Assembly (NCBI GenBank): GCA_020528935.1
Contig: JAJDFU010000308.1
Location: forward strand, 1-17,544
Direction of reading: 5' to 3'
Length of the DNA stretch: 17,544 nucleotides
Source of the DNA: Saprospiraceae bacterium
GTDB lineage: Bacteria > Bacteroidota > Bacteroidia > Chitinophagales > Saprospiraceae
Positions 1-8,485 of this stretch are shown piece after piece. The translations under genes were made by a program, and so were the position numbers. The notes under the pieces were generated by a model. It was not told the origin of the DNA, ran no database searches, and worked only from the letters and a program-made list of their open reading frames with translations. Numbering within the stretch: position 1 is the stretch's first letter; the number at the start of each line of letters is the position of its first letter.

Positions 1-52
1 CCGGGCGGACTCGGGACTTGCACCCGTTAGGCGTGCGCCATGCCTGGCGCAC
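1..52 (-). mobile_element. 5' end of a group II intron, class C type (partial, runs off the left edge)
   Basis: Read on the minus strand from position 52, the sequence opens with GTGCGCC, matching the GUGYG 5' end of group II introns. It continues AGGCATGGCGCAC and then, after a short stretch, GGGTGCAAGTCCCGA. From memory the crystallised class C intron of Oceanobacillus iheyensis begins GUGUGCCCGGCAUGG and a little further has GGGUGAGAGUCCCGA, so the two can be laid side by side. The first 20 nt fold into a 7-bp hairpin (GTGCGCC/GGCGCAC), and the second motif is a short CGGG/CCCG stem. The 5' exon next to it is a terminator hairpin followed by TTTTTCAT, the target type preferred by class C introns. 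Only the first ~52 nt of the RNA is in view; the rest of the ribozyme and any reverse transcriptase lie outside, so activity cannot be judged. Confidence 0.8.
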
Positions 53-55
53 ATG

Positions 56-91
56 AAAAAGCCCGAAGCACTGAAAAGCACTTCGGGCTTT
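56..91 (-). terminator. Intrinsic terminator of the SUF operon
   Basis: The arms GCCCGAAG (61-68) and CTTCGGGC (81-88) are perfect reverse complements. Two A-T pairs extend the stem (59-60 with 89-90), around a 12-nt loop. On the minus strand the stem is followed by five T residues (60 to 56). It sits 23 bp behind the stop of the last gene of the operon. The T/A runs on both sides would also let it act in the plus direction. The hairpin plus its T-tract serves as the 5' exon of the group II intron that starts at 52. Confidence 0.9.
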
Positions 92-113
92 AGCCTTTAC
101 TACAAGGCGTCGA

Positions 114-425
114 TTAGCCGGCGAGCAGGTATTGATACTCCGGATGCCGGTTCATGAATCCCGACATCAAGGGACAGTTGGGCTTGATCTTGTAGCCGTT
201 CTTATCGGCAAACTTCACGCCCCGGCGAGCCATTTCATCGCCGATGCCCACCGCGTCGAGCACTTCCGGTACGTGGTACTTCGTGAATTCCACCACCACC
301 GGCTGGCTGCCGGTCAGCAGATTGTACTCCAGATACACCTCTTCTTGTCCTTTCATATCCAGATAGAACTTCTGCGCGGAGGTGTCTTGGCGGATATCGA
401 GTACTTTAGGGTCAATTTCAGACAT
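114..425 (-). CDS. Small GNAT-like (YjdJ-type) N-acetyltransferase-domain protein at the end of the SUF operon
   Basis: This 103-residue protein has the size and pattern of the minimal single-domain acetyltransferases of the Acetyltransf_CG (YjdJ) group: a strand-rich first half (residues 18-50), then HVPEVLDAVGIG (51-62), and a C-terminal CPLMSGFMNRHPEY (84-97). In that group the middle motif is usually VPxxLRGRGIG, where the glycines bind the acetyl-CoA pyrophosphate. Here the RGRG part is replaced by DAVG and only GIG remains, so cofactor binding may be weakened. CP and HPEY are well kept. The start at 425 has AAAGG about 7 nt upstream. It is the last gene before the operon terminator and lies 108 bp behind the SufT-like gene. 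A link to Fe-S assembly is inferred only from position; no substrate can be named. Confidence 0.8.
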   Translation of the reverse strand: MSEIDPKVLDIRQDTSAQKFYLDMKGQEEVYLEYNLLTGSQPVVVEFTKYHVPEVLDAVGIGDEMARRGVKFADKNGYKIKPNCPLMSGFMNRHPEYQYLLAG

Positions 426-451
426 AACAACCTTTACATTTTTCTATAGAA

Positions 452-473
452 CACGCAGGTATTTGCCTGTGTG
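452..473. other. Hairpin between the SufT-like gene and the GNAT-like gene
   Basis: CACGCAGG (452-459) and CCTGTGTG (466-473) pair over eight positions with one G-T wobble around a six-base loop. No T-run follows on the minus strand, so it is not a standard terminator. It lies in the 108-bp gap before the last gene of the operon and could affect mRNA processing or stability or act as a leaky stop. Nothing else is recognisable in this gap. Confidence 0.4.
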
Positions 474-533
474 CGCTCCGCAAGGAAGTTTTTGCGAACA
501 GCTATCAGCCGGTAAAGGGCGCACGGAGCCGCA

Positions 534-863
534 TCAGAACATATCCAACAGCAGCCGGGCTTCCTCGCTCATCTTGCTCTTGTCCCAGGGTGGGTCGAAG
601 ACTACGCGCAGATCCACATCCTTCACCCCTTCTACTGCCATCACCTTTTCCTGGGCCTCCAGCGGCAGGGAATCGGCCACCGGGCACATGGGGGTGGTGA
701 GGGTCATTTCCAGGAAGACCTGCCCGTCGTCCCGGATGTCGATGGTGTAGATCAGGCCCAACTCGTAGATGTCGGCGGGGATTTCCGGGTCGTACACCGT
801 CTTCAGGGCCTGGATGATCTGCTCGCGCAGGGTATTTCGTTCTTGGTCGGTCATGTCAGGCAT
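534..863 (-). CDS. sufT: SufT-like MIP18-family (DUF59) iron-sulfur assembly protein
   Basis: This is a 109-residue single-domain protein of the MIP18/FeS_assembly_P family, which takes part in cluster maturation or carriage. Visible family marks are DPEIPADIYELGLIY (25-39), TTPMCPVAD (56-64) with the conserved cysteine at 60, and FDPPWDKSKMS (89-99) near the C terminus. The DPExP and TxxxC motifs are what this family is recognised by, and the length fits the SUF-associated subgroup found in many Bacteroidota operons. The start ATG at 863 overlaps the end of sufE by 8 bp (ATGCCTGA), suggesting translational coupling; a second Met at residue 4 is possible. The symbol follows the usual practice for DUF59 proteins in suf operons and is not proof of the same role as actinobacterial or Staphylococcus SufT. 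Confidence 0.9.
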   Translation of the reverse strand: MPDMTDQERNTLREQIIQALKTVYDPEIPADIYELGLIYTIDIRDDGQVFLEMTLTTPMCPVADSLPLEAQEKVMAVEGVKDVDLRVVFDPPWDKSKMSEEARLLLDMF

Positions 864-1281
864 CCTTTTTGGCGGCCAGTCCCAGGCCGTACAGTTTCAT
901 CTGTTTCACCATGCTTACCAGCCCGTTGGACCGGGTGGGCGACAGGTGCTCCTTCAGGCCGATCCGGTCAATAAAGTACAGATCGGCATGGGCGATCTCC
1001 TCCGGAGTATGCCCCGACAGCACCCTTATGAGCAGGGCGATAATGCCCTTGGTGATCACCGCATCGCTGTCGGCCGTGAAGTCGACATGGGCGTTGGCCA
1101 GGTCGGCATGCAGCCATACCCGGCTCTGGCAACCTTTGATGAGGTGGTCGTCGTCTTTGTACTGCTCATCGATCAGCGGCAGGTTCTTCCCCAGCTCGAT
1201 GAGGTAGTCGTACTTGTCCATCCAGTCGTCGAAAAACTCGAATTCGCTGATGATCTCGTCCTGGATCTCGTTGATGGTCAT
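856..1281 (-). CDS. sufE: SufE, cysteine desulfurase sulfur acceptor
   Basis: SufE takes the persulfide sulfur from SufS and hands it to the SufBCD scaffold. The 141-residue product has the family layout: an acidic N-terminal helix (EIISEFEFFDDWMDKYDYLIELG), the linker LPLIDEQYKDDDHLIKGCQSRVW with the acceptor Cys51, the ADSDAVITKGIIALLIRVLSG helix (70-90), and a C-terminal LSPTRSNGLVSMVKQMK helix (113-129). The frame stays open to another ATG at 1341, but those extra 20 residues are unlike the family. MTINEIQDEI, starting at 1281, gives the normal length. The gene follows sufS after an unusually long gap of 147 bp and overlaps the SufT-like gene. All catalytic features appear intact. Confidence 0.96.
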   Translation of the reverse strand: MTINEIQDEIISEFEFFDDWMDKYDYLIELGKNLPLIDEQYKDDDHLIKGCQSRVWLHADLANAHVDFTADSDAVITKGIIALLIRVLSGHTPEEIAHADLYFIDRIGLKEHLSPTRSNGLVSMVKQMKLYGLGLAAKKDA

Positions 1282-1388
1282 GATGGTCGATGCTGGTGAT
1301 CGGTTAGTGCAAAAAAAGGCGGCGTATTCCCGGGTCTGCAAGCGAATCTGTTGCCTTCGGCGGCTGGCTTATTTTCGAGCCTCCCCTG

Positions 1389-1418
1389 GCGGGCGTTACG
1401 CTGCGCAGCCCGCTTTTT
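1389..1418. other. GC-rich stem-loop in the sufS-sufE gap
   Basis: GCGGGC (1389-1394) pairs with GCCCGC (1408-1413); the palindrome GCTGCGCAGC (1400-1409) overlaps the second arm and could form an alternative fold. Five T follow on the plus strand (1414-1418). It therefore looks like a terminator in the plus direction, although no plus-strand gene lies to its left. On the operon's own (minus) strand there is no T-run, so it may be an mRNA stability or processing element, or a dispersed intergenic repeat. The rest of the 147-bp gap (1282-1428) shows nothing recognisable. Confidence 0.45.
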
Positions 1419-1428
1419 GCCCGGCCGG

Positions 1429-2670
1429 CTACCTCAGCATGCGCAGGGCGCGCTCGAGCCCGGCCACAAACCGGTCGATATCCGAGCGGTCGTTGTACAG
1501 GGCAAACGAGGCCCGGATCGTGCCCGGTATGCCGTAGCGATCCATGAGCGGCTGGGTGCAGTGGTGGCCGGTGCGCACGGCTATACCCTGTTTGTCCAGC
1601 AGGGTGCCCACGTCATAGGGGTGCGTACCTTCCACCAGGAAGGAGATCACGCTCGCCTTCCGCTCGGCCGTGCCGATGATGCGCAGGCCCTCGATGGCCT
1701 CCAGCAGGCCCGTAGCGTAGGCCAGAAGTTCGTCCTCGTGGCGTCCGATAGCGGCCTGGCCGAGGCGCTCCACGTAGTCCAGGGCTGCGCCCAGCCCGAT
1801 GGCGCCGGCCATATTCGGCGTGCCGGCTTCAAACTTGTGGGGCAGCTCGTTGTAGGTCGTTTTTTCAAAGGTGACCGTCTCGATCATCTCGCCGCCGCCC
1901 TGGTATGGCGGCAAGGCATGCAGCCACTTCTCTTTGCCGTACAATACACCTATGCCTGTGGGGCCGAATACCTTGTGCCCGGAAAAGACGTAGAAGTCGG
2001 CATCCAGGGCCTGCACGTCTACCTGCAGGTGGGGCGCGGCCTGAGAGCCGTCCACCAGTACGGGTATGTCGAGTTTGTGCGCCCGGGCGATGATCTCTTC
2101 CACGGGATTGATAGTACCCAGGGTATTGGATACATGCACCACGGCCACGATTTTGGTCCGTTCGCTCAGCAGTTGTTCGAAATCGTCCATTTGCAGCTCG
2201 CCCCGTTCATTCACCGGCACTACCTTCAGCACCGCTCCGCTCTGCTCGCAGGCCATCTGCCAGGGGACGATATTGGAGTGGTGCTCCATGGCGGTGATGA
2301 GTACTTCATCGCCCTCCTTCAGGTATTTGCGGCCGAAGGAGGAAGATACCAGGTTGATCCCTTCGGTGGCCCCCCGAACGAAGATGATCTCCCGGTTATG
2401 CGCCGCATTCAGAAAGCGGCGCACCTTGGCTCGGGCGGTCTCGTAGGCCTCCGTAGCTTCCTGGCTGAGGGTGTACACTCCGCGATGCACGTTGGCGTGT
2501 TGGTAGCGATAGTAGTGGTCAATGGTTTCCAAGACCACCCTGGGCTTCTGACTGGAAGCCGCACTGTCCAGGAAGACCAGCGGGTGCCCCCTCATCTCCC
2601 GGCTCAGAAGCGGGAAATCGGCTCGTACTTGATCGATCTGTAAGGCTTCGGCTATGGCTGTGGTCGACAT
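1429..2670 (-). CDS. sufS: SufS, group II cysteine desulfurase
   Basis: This PLP enzyme converts L-cysteine to L-alanine and leaves a persulfide on its active-site cysteine for SufE. The 413-residue length is typical. Seen in order: the N-terminal region FPLLSREMRGHPLVFLDSAASSQKP (19-43), ATEGINLV (101-108), the cofactor-stacking His region EHHSN (129-133), VDGSQAAPH (206-214) with the PLP-contacting Asp207, SGHKVFGPTGIGVLYG (230-245) with Schiff-base Lys233, and RTGHHCTQP (366-374) with catalytic Cys371. The RxGHHCxxP loop is the hallmark of SufS-type rather than NifS/IscS-type desulfurases. It starts 17 bp after sufD and is clearly in the same transcript. No odd residues were noticed. Confidence 0.97.
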   Translation of the reverse strand: MSTTAIAEALQIDQVRADFPLLSREMRGHPLVFLDSAASSQKPRVVLETIDHYYRYQHANVHRGVYTLSQEATEAYETARAKVRRFLNAAHNREIIFVRGATEGINLVSSSFGRKYLKEGDEVLITAMEHHSNIVPWQMACEQSGAVLKVVPVNERGELQMDDFEQLLSERTKIVAVVHVSNTLGTINPVEEIIARAHKLDIPVLVDGSQAAPHLQVDVQALDADFYVFSGHKVFGPTGIGVLYGKEKWLHALPPYQGGGEMIETVTFEKTTYNELPHKFEAGTPNMAGAIGLGAALDYVERLGQAAIGRHEDELLAYATGLLEAIEGLRIIGTAERKASVISFLVEGTHPYDVGTLLDKQGIAVRTGHHCTQPLMDRYGIPGTIRASFALYNDRSDIDRFVAGLERALRMLR

Positions 2671-2687
2671 AATCGTTGGTTCTTGGG

Positions 2688-4028
2688 CTACGCTTCGCGC
2701 AGCTTCTCTTCAATCAGGGCGCGCACCCGCTCCGCAACGGGTTCCAGGTCCATGAAATCCACGACCTCGCCCAGGAAAGCCTGCTGCAGCAGATTTCGGG
2801 CCTGCCGTTCGGGTATACCCCGGCTGCGCAGGTAAAAAACCGCCGTCTCGTCCAGCTGTCCGATGGTGGCGCCGTGGCTGCAGCGCACGTCGTCGGCGTA
2901 GATCTCCAGCTGGGGCTTGGTGTCCATAACCGCACGGGGCGAGAGCACCAGGCTGCTGTTTTGCTGAAAGGCATTGGTCTTTTGGGCGTCCTGGCGCACC
3001 ATGACCTTGCCGTTGAAGACGCCCCGGGCACTGTCGGTGAGAATGCCTTTGTACAGCTCGTTGCTCTGGCAGTAGGGCACGGCATGGTCAATGAAGGTCT
3101 GGTTGTCCAGATGCTGTTTGCCGTTGCCGAGGTAAATGGCGTAGTAGTTCGTTTGCGTATTGCTGTTCAGGAGGGTCGTACTCAGGTTGTTGCGCACCAG
3201 CTTGCCACCCAGATCGGCCGCATAGGCGCTGTAGGTGCTGTCGCGGTCCTGACGCACCAGGGTATTGTGGATCTGGTAGGCAGCCCGGCTCTCGCGCTGC
3301 AGGCGATAATGATCCACCCGGGCGTTGGCAGCCAGTTCGATCCAGTTGGCCGCATTCGTGAAGTAAAGGCTGTCCGATTCCAGGGCGCGGTAACTTTCGA
3401 TCAGGATGAGCCGGCTGCCGGTCTTCGCCTGTACGAACAGCTGCGGATGGGCAAAGTGCGGATCGGCCCCCGGCGCGCTCAGGTAGATCAGGTGTACGGG
3501 CCGTTCGATGGCGGCATTGCGCTCGGCTCGCACCAACAGGCCCTGGCCGGCAAAGGCCCGGTTGAGGGGCAGAAAAGTGTTCTTGCCCGTACCGCCCTCC
3601 TGCTCCACCTGTGCTTCGATCCAGCGGCGGGTTTCTTCCTCTTCCATGGCCTGGCTGACCGGCAGGATGTGGAGGCCCTCCGGCAGTTCGTCCAGATCCG
3701 AATGCCGGGTATCCAGCACGCCGTTGGTGAACACCAACTTCACGGCATTCAACTCCGGATAGACAGCGCTTTCCAGATCCTTGGCCTCGAGGGCTACCGG
3801 CCGGCCTTCCTGATAGGGCTGCTTCAGCATGGGCGTCACACTGGTGTACTTCCAGTCCTCATCGCGGCGGGTGGGGAAGTCCTGTTCCTGGAGCTCGCGA
3901 AAGGCCCGGCGCCGAAACTCCGCCAGAGGATGATCCCGGTGGCCGTTCAGCCCGTCTTCGTATACCTGAAACAGATCGTTCAGCCAGTCTTTGGTTGTCG
4001 TATGTTGGTCTTGCAATACTGCTGACAT
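2688..4028 (-). CDS. sufD: SufD, Fe-S cluster scaffold subunit
   Basis: SufD pairs with SufB on the SufC dimer to build the Fe-S cluster. The 446-residue protein shows the SufD pattern: an N-terminal helical part with FPTRRDEDWKYTSV (51-64), a long right-handed beta-helix core, and a C-terminal RCSHGATIGQLDETAVFYLRSRG (382-404). His385 in that motif corresponds to E. coli SufD His360, proposed as a cluster ligand at the SufB-SufD interface. The ATG at 4028 (MSAVLQDQ) is chosen. An in-frame GTG at 4052 would add eight lysine-rich residues encoded by a nine-A run, and the GGAGG in front of it is too close to serve it. The gene follows sufC after about 60 bp and precedes sufS by 17 bp. Confidence 0.96.
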   Translation of the reverse strand: MSAVLQDQHTTTKDWLNDLFQVYEDGLNGHRDHPLAEFRRRAFRELQEQDFPTRRDEDWKYTSVTPMLKQPYQEGRPVALEAKDLESAVYPELNAVKLVFTNGVLDTRHSDLDELPEGLHILPVSQAMEEEETRRWIEAQVEQEGGTGKNTFLPLNRAFAGQGLLVRAERNAAIERPVHLIYLSAPGADPHFAHPQLFVQAKTGSRLILIESYRALESDSLYFTNAANWIELAANARVDHYRLQRESRAAYQIHNTLVRQDRDSTYSAYAADLGGKLVRNNLSTTLLNSNTQTNYYAIYLGNGKQHLDNQTFIDHAVPYCQSNELYKGILTDSARGVFNGKVMVRQDAQKTNAFQQNSSLVLSPRAVMDTKPQLEIYADDVRCSHGATIGQLDETAVFYLRSRGIPERQARNLLQQAFLGEVVDFMDLEPVAERVRALIEEKLREA

Positions 4029-4088
4029 CTTCGTTTTCGATTTTTTTTTCACCTCCGGTCCGCGGCCGCAAGGGCGAGCTGAGGGAAA

Positions 4089-4844
<756 letters not shown>

Positions 4845-4873
4845 GTGTCACATTTGTTTTTTCCAGCCCGAAA

Positions 4874-6319
<1,446 letters not shown>

Positions 6320-6344
6320 AGATCAGGGCGTCTTTTTAGCGTTG

Positions 6345-6352
6345 CAAATTTA
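6345..6352 (-). promoter_or_regulatory. Putative -7 element of the sufB promoter
   Basis: The minus strand reads TAAATTTG, a full match to the Bacteroidota -7 consensus TAnnTTTG. It lies 25 bp before the sufB ATG in a locally AT-rich stretch that stands out from the GC-rich surroundings. No convincing -33 TTG is seen at the usual 19-bp spacing, so the promoter may depend on an activator or be weak. The transcription start is inferred at about 6338-6340. Confidence 0.6.
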
Positions 6353-6366
6353 GACTAAGTCCAAAT
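6348..6366. promoter_or_regulatory. Operator-like dyad overlapping the sufB -7 element
   Basis: The 19-bp sequence ATTTAGACTAAGTCCAAAT is an inverted repeat around the central A at 6357. ATTT pairs with AAAT and GACT with AGTC; the only mismatch is at 6352/6362. It shares five bases with the -7 element, a geometry suited to repression. SUF operons are commonly controlled by iron or cluster sensors (Fur, IscR/SufR of the Rrf2 family), and GACT/AGTC half-sites occur in IscR boxes, although the spacing here is much shorter. Which regulator binds is unknown; none is encoded in the window. Confidence 0.55.
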
Positions 6367-6392
6367 AATTTCTTCATGTAACACTACAACGG

Positions 6393-6437
6393 CACAGGCA
6401 CAAAGTTCAAGGGAAATCGGGATTTTTCCTGCCTGTG
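6393..6437. other. Compound stem-loop between the protease gene and the SUF promoter
   Basis: CACAGGCA (6393-6400) and TGCCTGTG (6430-6437) are perfect reverse complements. Between them GGAAAT (6412-6417) can pair with ATTTTTCC (6422-6429) with a two-base bulge. It lies 70-114 bp behind the protease stop, so it may cap the 3' end of that mRNA and separate it from suf transcription. No T-run follows on the minus strand. Apart from this element, the sufB promoter and the dyad, the 187-bp gap 6320-6506 shows nothing else. Confidence 0.35.
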
Positions 6438-6506
6438 GAATAAGAAGAAACAACGCATCACTCCTGAGGTTCTCTGCCCTTCCGCTTTTTGTGAAATGCC
6501 TCCCCT

Positions 6507-8270
6507 TCAGCGCAGGAGGAGTTTGCCATGCCGGCTGCCCCGGGGGGTGTCCAGCCGGTAGAGGTACATGCCGGCCGGAAGATCCAGCTCCAGGGCCTCC
6601 ATCCAGGCCCCCCGGCCCGACCACTGCCTGCGCGCACAGAGCTGTCCGCCGGAGGAAAATAGCCGGAAATGAACGGGCCCGCTCATATCCTCACCGGAAA
6701 TGAATAGGCGGCGGCCTGCGGGGTTGGGAAACACCCTTACGGCCGGAGTTCCGGCAGCCCCTTCCCGGAGGCTGGTCAGCTCCAGGGCCCGCTCCACGGC
6801 CGCCAGGGCATCTACCCGGCCATAGCCGTATACTGCATTGGGCACCGCCTGACCGGATAGGTTCCCGCAATTCTGGTCGTCCTGCATGGGTTTTGCCGTT
6901 TCTTCCAGGATGCGTTCTATCCGCTCCACCTGCCCGCGCAGTTCGGGATTGGCACTGAGCAGGAGTGCCACGAGGCCAGCCACATGGGGGCCGGCCATAC
7001 TGGTGCCGCTGAGGGAGGCGTATTCGCCCCCGCGAACAGACGAACGCACGCCCACCCCCGGTGCGGCCACATCGGGTTTCAGGCGGAAGCTGCTATCTGC
7101 CACGACCGGCCCGCGACTGCTGAAACTCGCAATGGTGTCGTCGGAGCGGGTGGCGCCCACGGAAAAGCTGCCTTCAAAGATGGCCGGCGGGGCATTGACC
7201 GTGCCGCAGGCGTTGCCGCTGTTGCCGGCCGAAGCCACTACGACGATGCCGGCGGCGCGCACGTGGTCGATCGCTTGCTCCATCAGGGTCCAGTTGGCGG
7301 GCGTACAGCCCTCGATCCCGGGGCAGCGCCAGGAATTATTGATCACATCGGGAGCCCGGGCCGGGTCGGGATTTTCGTCCTGCAGATCGGTGGGCGCCAA
7401 AAACCACTGGAAACATTCCAGGTAAGTGGAGAGCATACCCCAGCCGCGCTCCATGTTGCGGCAGGCGATCCAGCGGGCGTCGGGCGCCAGGCCGATCTGG
7501 TTGCCCTGCCCGTCGTCGCCGACCATCGTACCCATAGTGTGGGTGCCGTGATCGTCGTCGTCGCAGGGCACGGGAGAATCCAGTCCGCAGGGGTTGTTCA
7601 TCGGGTTGCTGGTGCTGTCATTATTCAGGGGGTTGAGTTCGCGTATGGCGTCGTGCCAGTGGTAGTTGTGATCGGCCTGGCTGCCGTTCCAGCCCCGATA
7701 CTGCTCCTTCAGGGCCGGGTGCTCCCACTCGTAGCCCGTATCCTGGCCGGCGACCACCACCCCCTGCCCGCGAAAGCCCAGCTTCCACACCTGTTCGGCC
7801 CCGATCTGCCGGATCCCCCACTCGATGTCCTCGCGAGGCCGGAGGGAAGGGGCTGCAGATGACGGGCGCTCCAGGGCCACCACCGGATCGGGGATCAGCG
7901 CCTGCACTTCCGGATGCCGGATGAGTGCAGCGGCCAGCTCGGCATCGCCCCGGGTGCGGATGACGTTGACGATCCGAAAGGCCTGATGGGGTGCGCCGGC
8001 CCGGTCCAATAGCCGGATCACGCCCGCCTGGCTTCGGCGAGCCGCCTCCCGCAATTGTTCAAATACAAATTGCCCTTTTACGTCTTTTTCGGCAAAGCGC
8101 GCTGCCTGGCCGAGCGCCGCCCGAGTGCGAAGCACGATCAGCCATTCCGCCGCTTCGCCGCGATCCAGCCGGGCACTCACCGCAGGGTCAATCCCGGCGG
8201 GCTGCTGGGCGATCAGGGTCAGGGGAATTGCAATACCCCAAAGGAGGGCGATTAAAAGCCGGTATGTCAT
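6507..8270 (-). CDS. Secreted S8 family serine protease (bacillopeptidase F-like) with T9SS C-terminal sorting domain
   Basis: The 587-residue product begins with a signal peptide (MTYRLLIALLWGIAIPLTLIAQQ). An I9-like inhibitor propeptide follows at about 42-133, with the processing region near 134-147. The catalytic domain (about 150-495) carries the full triad: Asp177 in AGQDTGYEWEHPALK, His241 in DDDHGTHTMGTMVG and Ser424 in SLSGTSMAGPHVAG, with oxyanion-hole Asn350 in SAGNSG. DTGYEWEHPALK...YRGWNG and the long acidic, Asn-rich insert before the His motif resemble bacillopeptidase F-type subtilases. The last ~78 residues (VRVFPNPAGRRLFI...GMYLYRLDT...HGKLLLR) are a type A T9SS sorting domain, so the protein should reach the cell surface or medium through type IX secretion and lose this tail. 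Four cysteines around 228-322 could form disulfides. It is a single-gene unit; the substrate is unknown, with nutrient peptide supply likely. Confidence 0.93.
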   Translation of the reverse strand: MTYRLLIALLWGIAIPLTLIAQQPAGIDPAVSARLDRGEAAEWLIVLRTRAALGQAARFAEKDVKGQFVFEQLREAARRSQAGVIRLLDRAGAPHQAFRIVNVIRTRGDAELAAALIRHPEVQALIPDPVVALERPSSAAPSLRPREDIEWGIRQIGAEQVWKLGFRGQGVVVAGQDTGYEWEHPALKEQYRGWNGSQADHNYHWHDAIRELNPLNNDSTSNPMNNPCGLDSPVPCDDDDHGTHTMGTMVGDDGQGNQIGLAPDARWIACRNMERGWGMLSTYLECFQWFLAPTDLQDENPDPARAPDVINNSWRCPGIEGCTPANWTLMEQAIDHVRAAGIVVVASAGNSGNACGTVNAPPAIFEGSFSVGATRSDDTIASFSSRGPVVADSSFRLKPDVAAPGVGVRSSVRGGEYASLSGTSMAGPHVAGLVALLLSANPELRGQVERIERILEETAKPMQDDQNCGNLSGQAVPNAVYGYGRVDALAAVERALELTSLREGAAGTPAVRVFPNPAGRRLFISGEDMSGPVHFRLFSSGGQLCARRQWSGRGAWMEALELDLPAGMYLYRLDTPRGSRHGKLLLR

Positions 8271-8485
8271 CGTGGCTTGCGTTTTCGGGCAAAATAAGCC
8301 TTCCGGACAAGCTTTGGAACGCCTTTGGCGGCGAATGTACCTTTTTAGCTTAATTCACAGAAAATGGGGGAGTTAGATGCATACATTTCAACAGATAAAT
8401 TGTATTTTCCACCGAGAGCAAGGAGACCTACGCCCGGAAACCGTTTTTAACCAAAACACCCCAGAGCCGCAAACAGAGAGGGGCT
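8271..8485. other. Divergent intergenic region between the protease and GNAT genes
   Basis: This 215-bp stretch must hold both start regions. It is more AT-rich around 8340-8425 than its surroundings. No full TAnnTTTG match is present on either strand. The nearest are TACATTTC on the plus strand, near 8390, and TTATTTTG on the minus strand about 25 bp before the protease ATG. No gene, repeat or terminator is evident. Confidence 0.4.

Noticed and set aside
1..52. A tRNA T-arm on the minus strand
   Set aside because: The CGGG-TGCAAGT-CCCG stem looks like a T-arm at first, but the loop lacks the TTC pattern, no acceptor stem or anticodon arm follows, and the whole stretch aligns better with a group II intron 5' end.
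1351..4025. Plus-strand frames of 430 and 449 codons opposite sufS and sufD
   Set aside because: They mirror the codon structure of the real genes and contain no recognisable domain.
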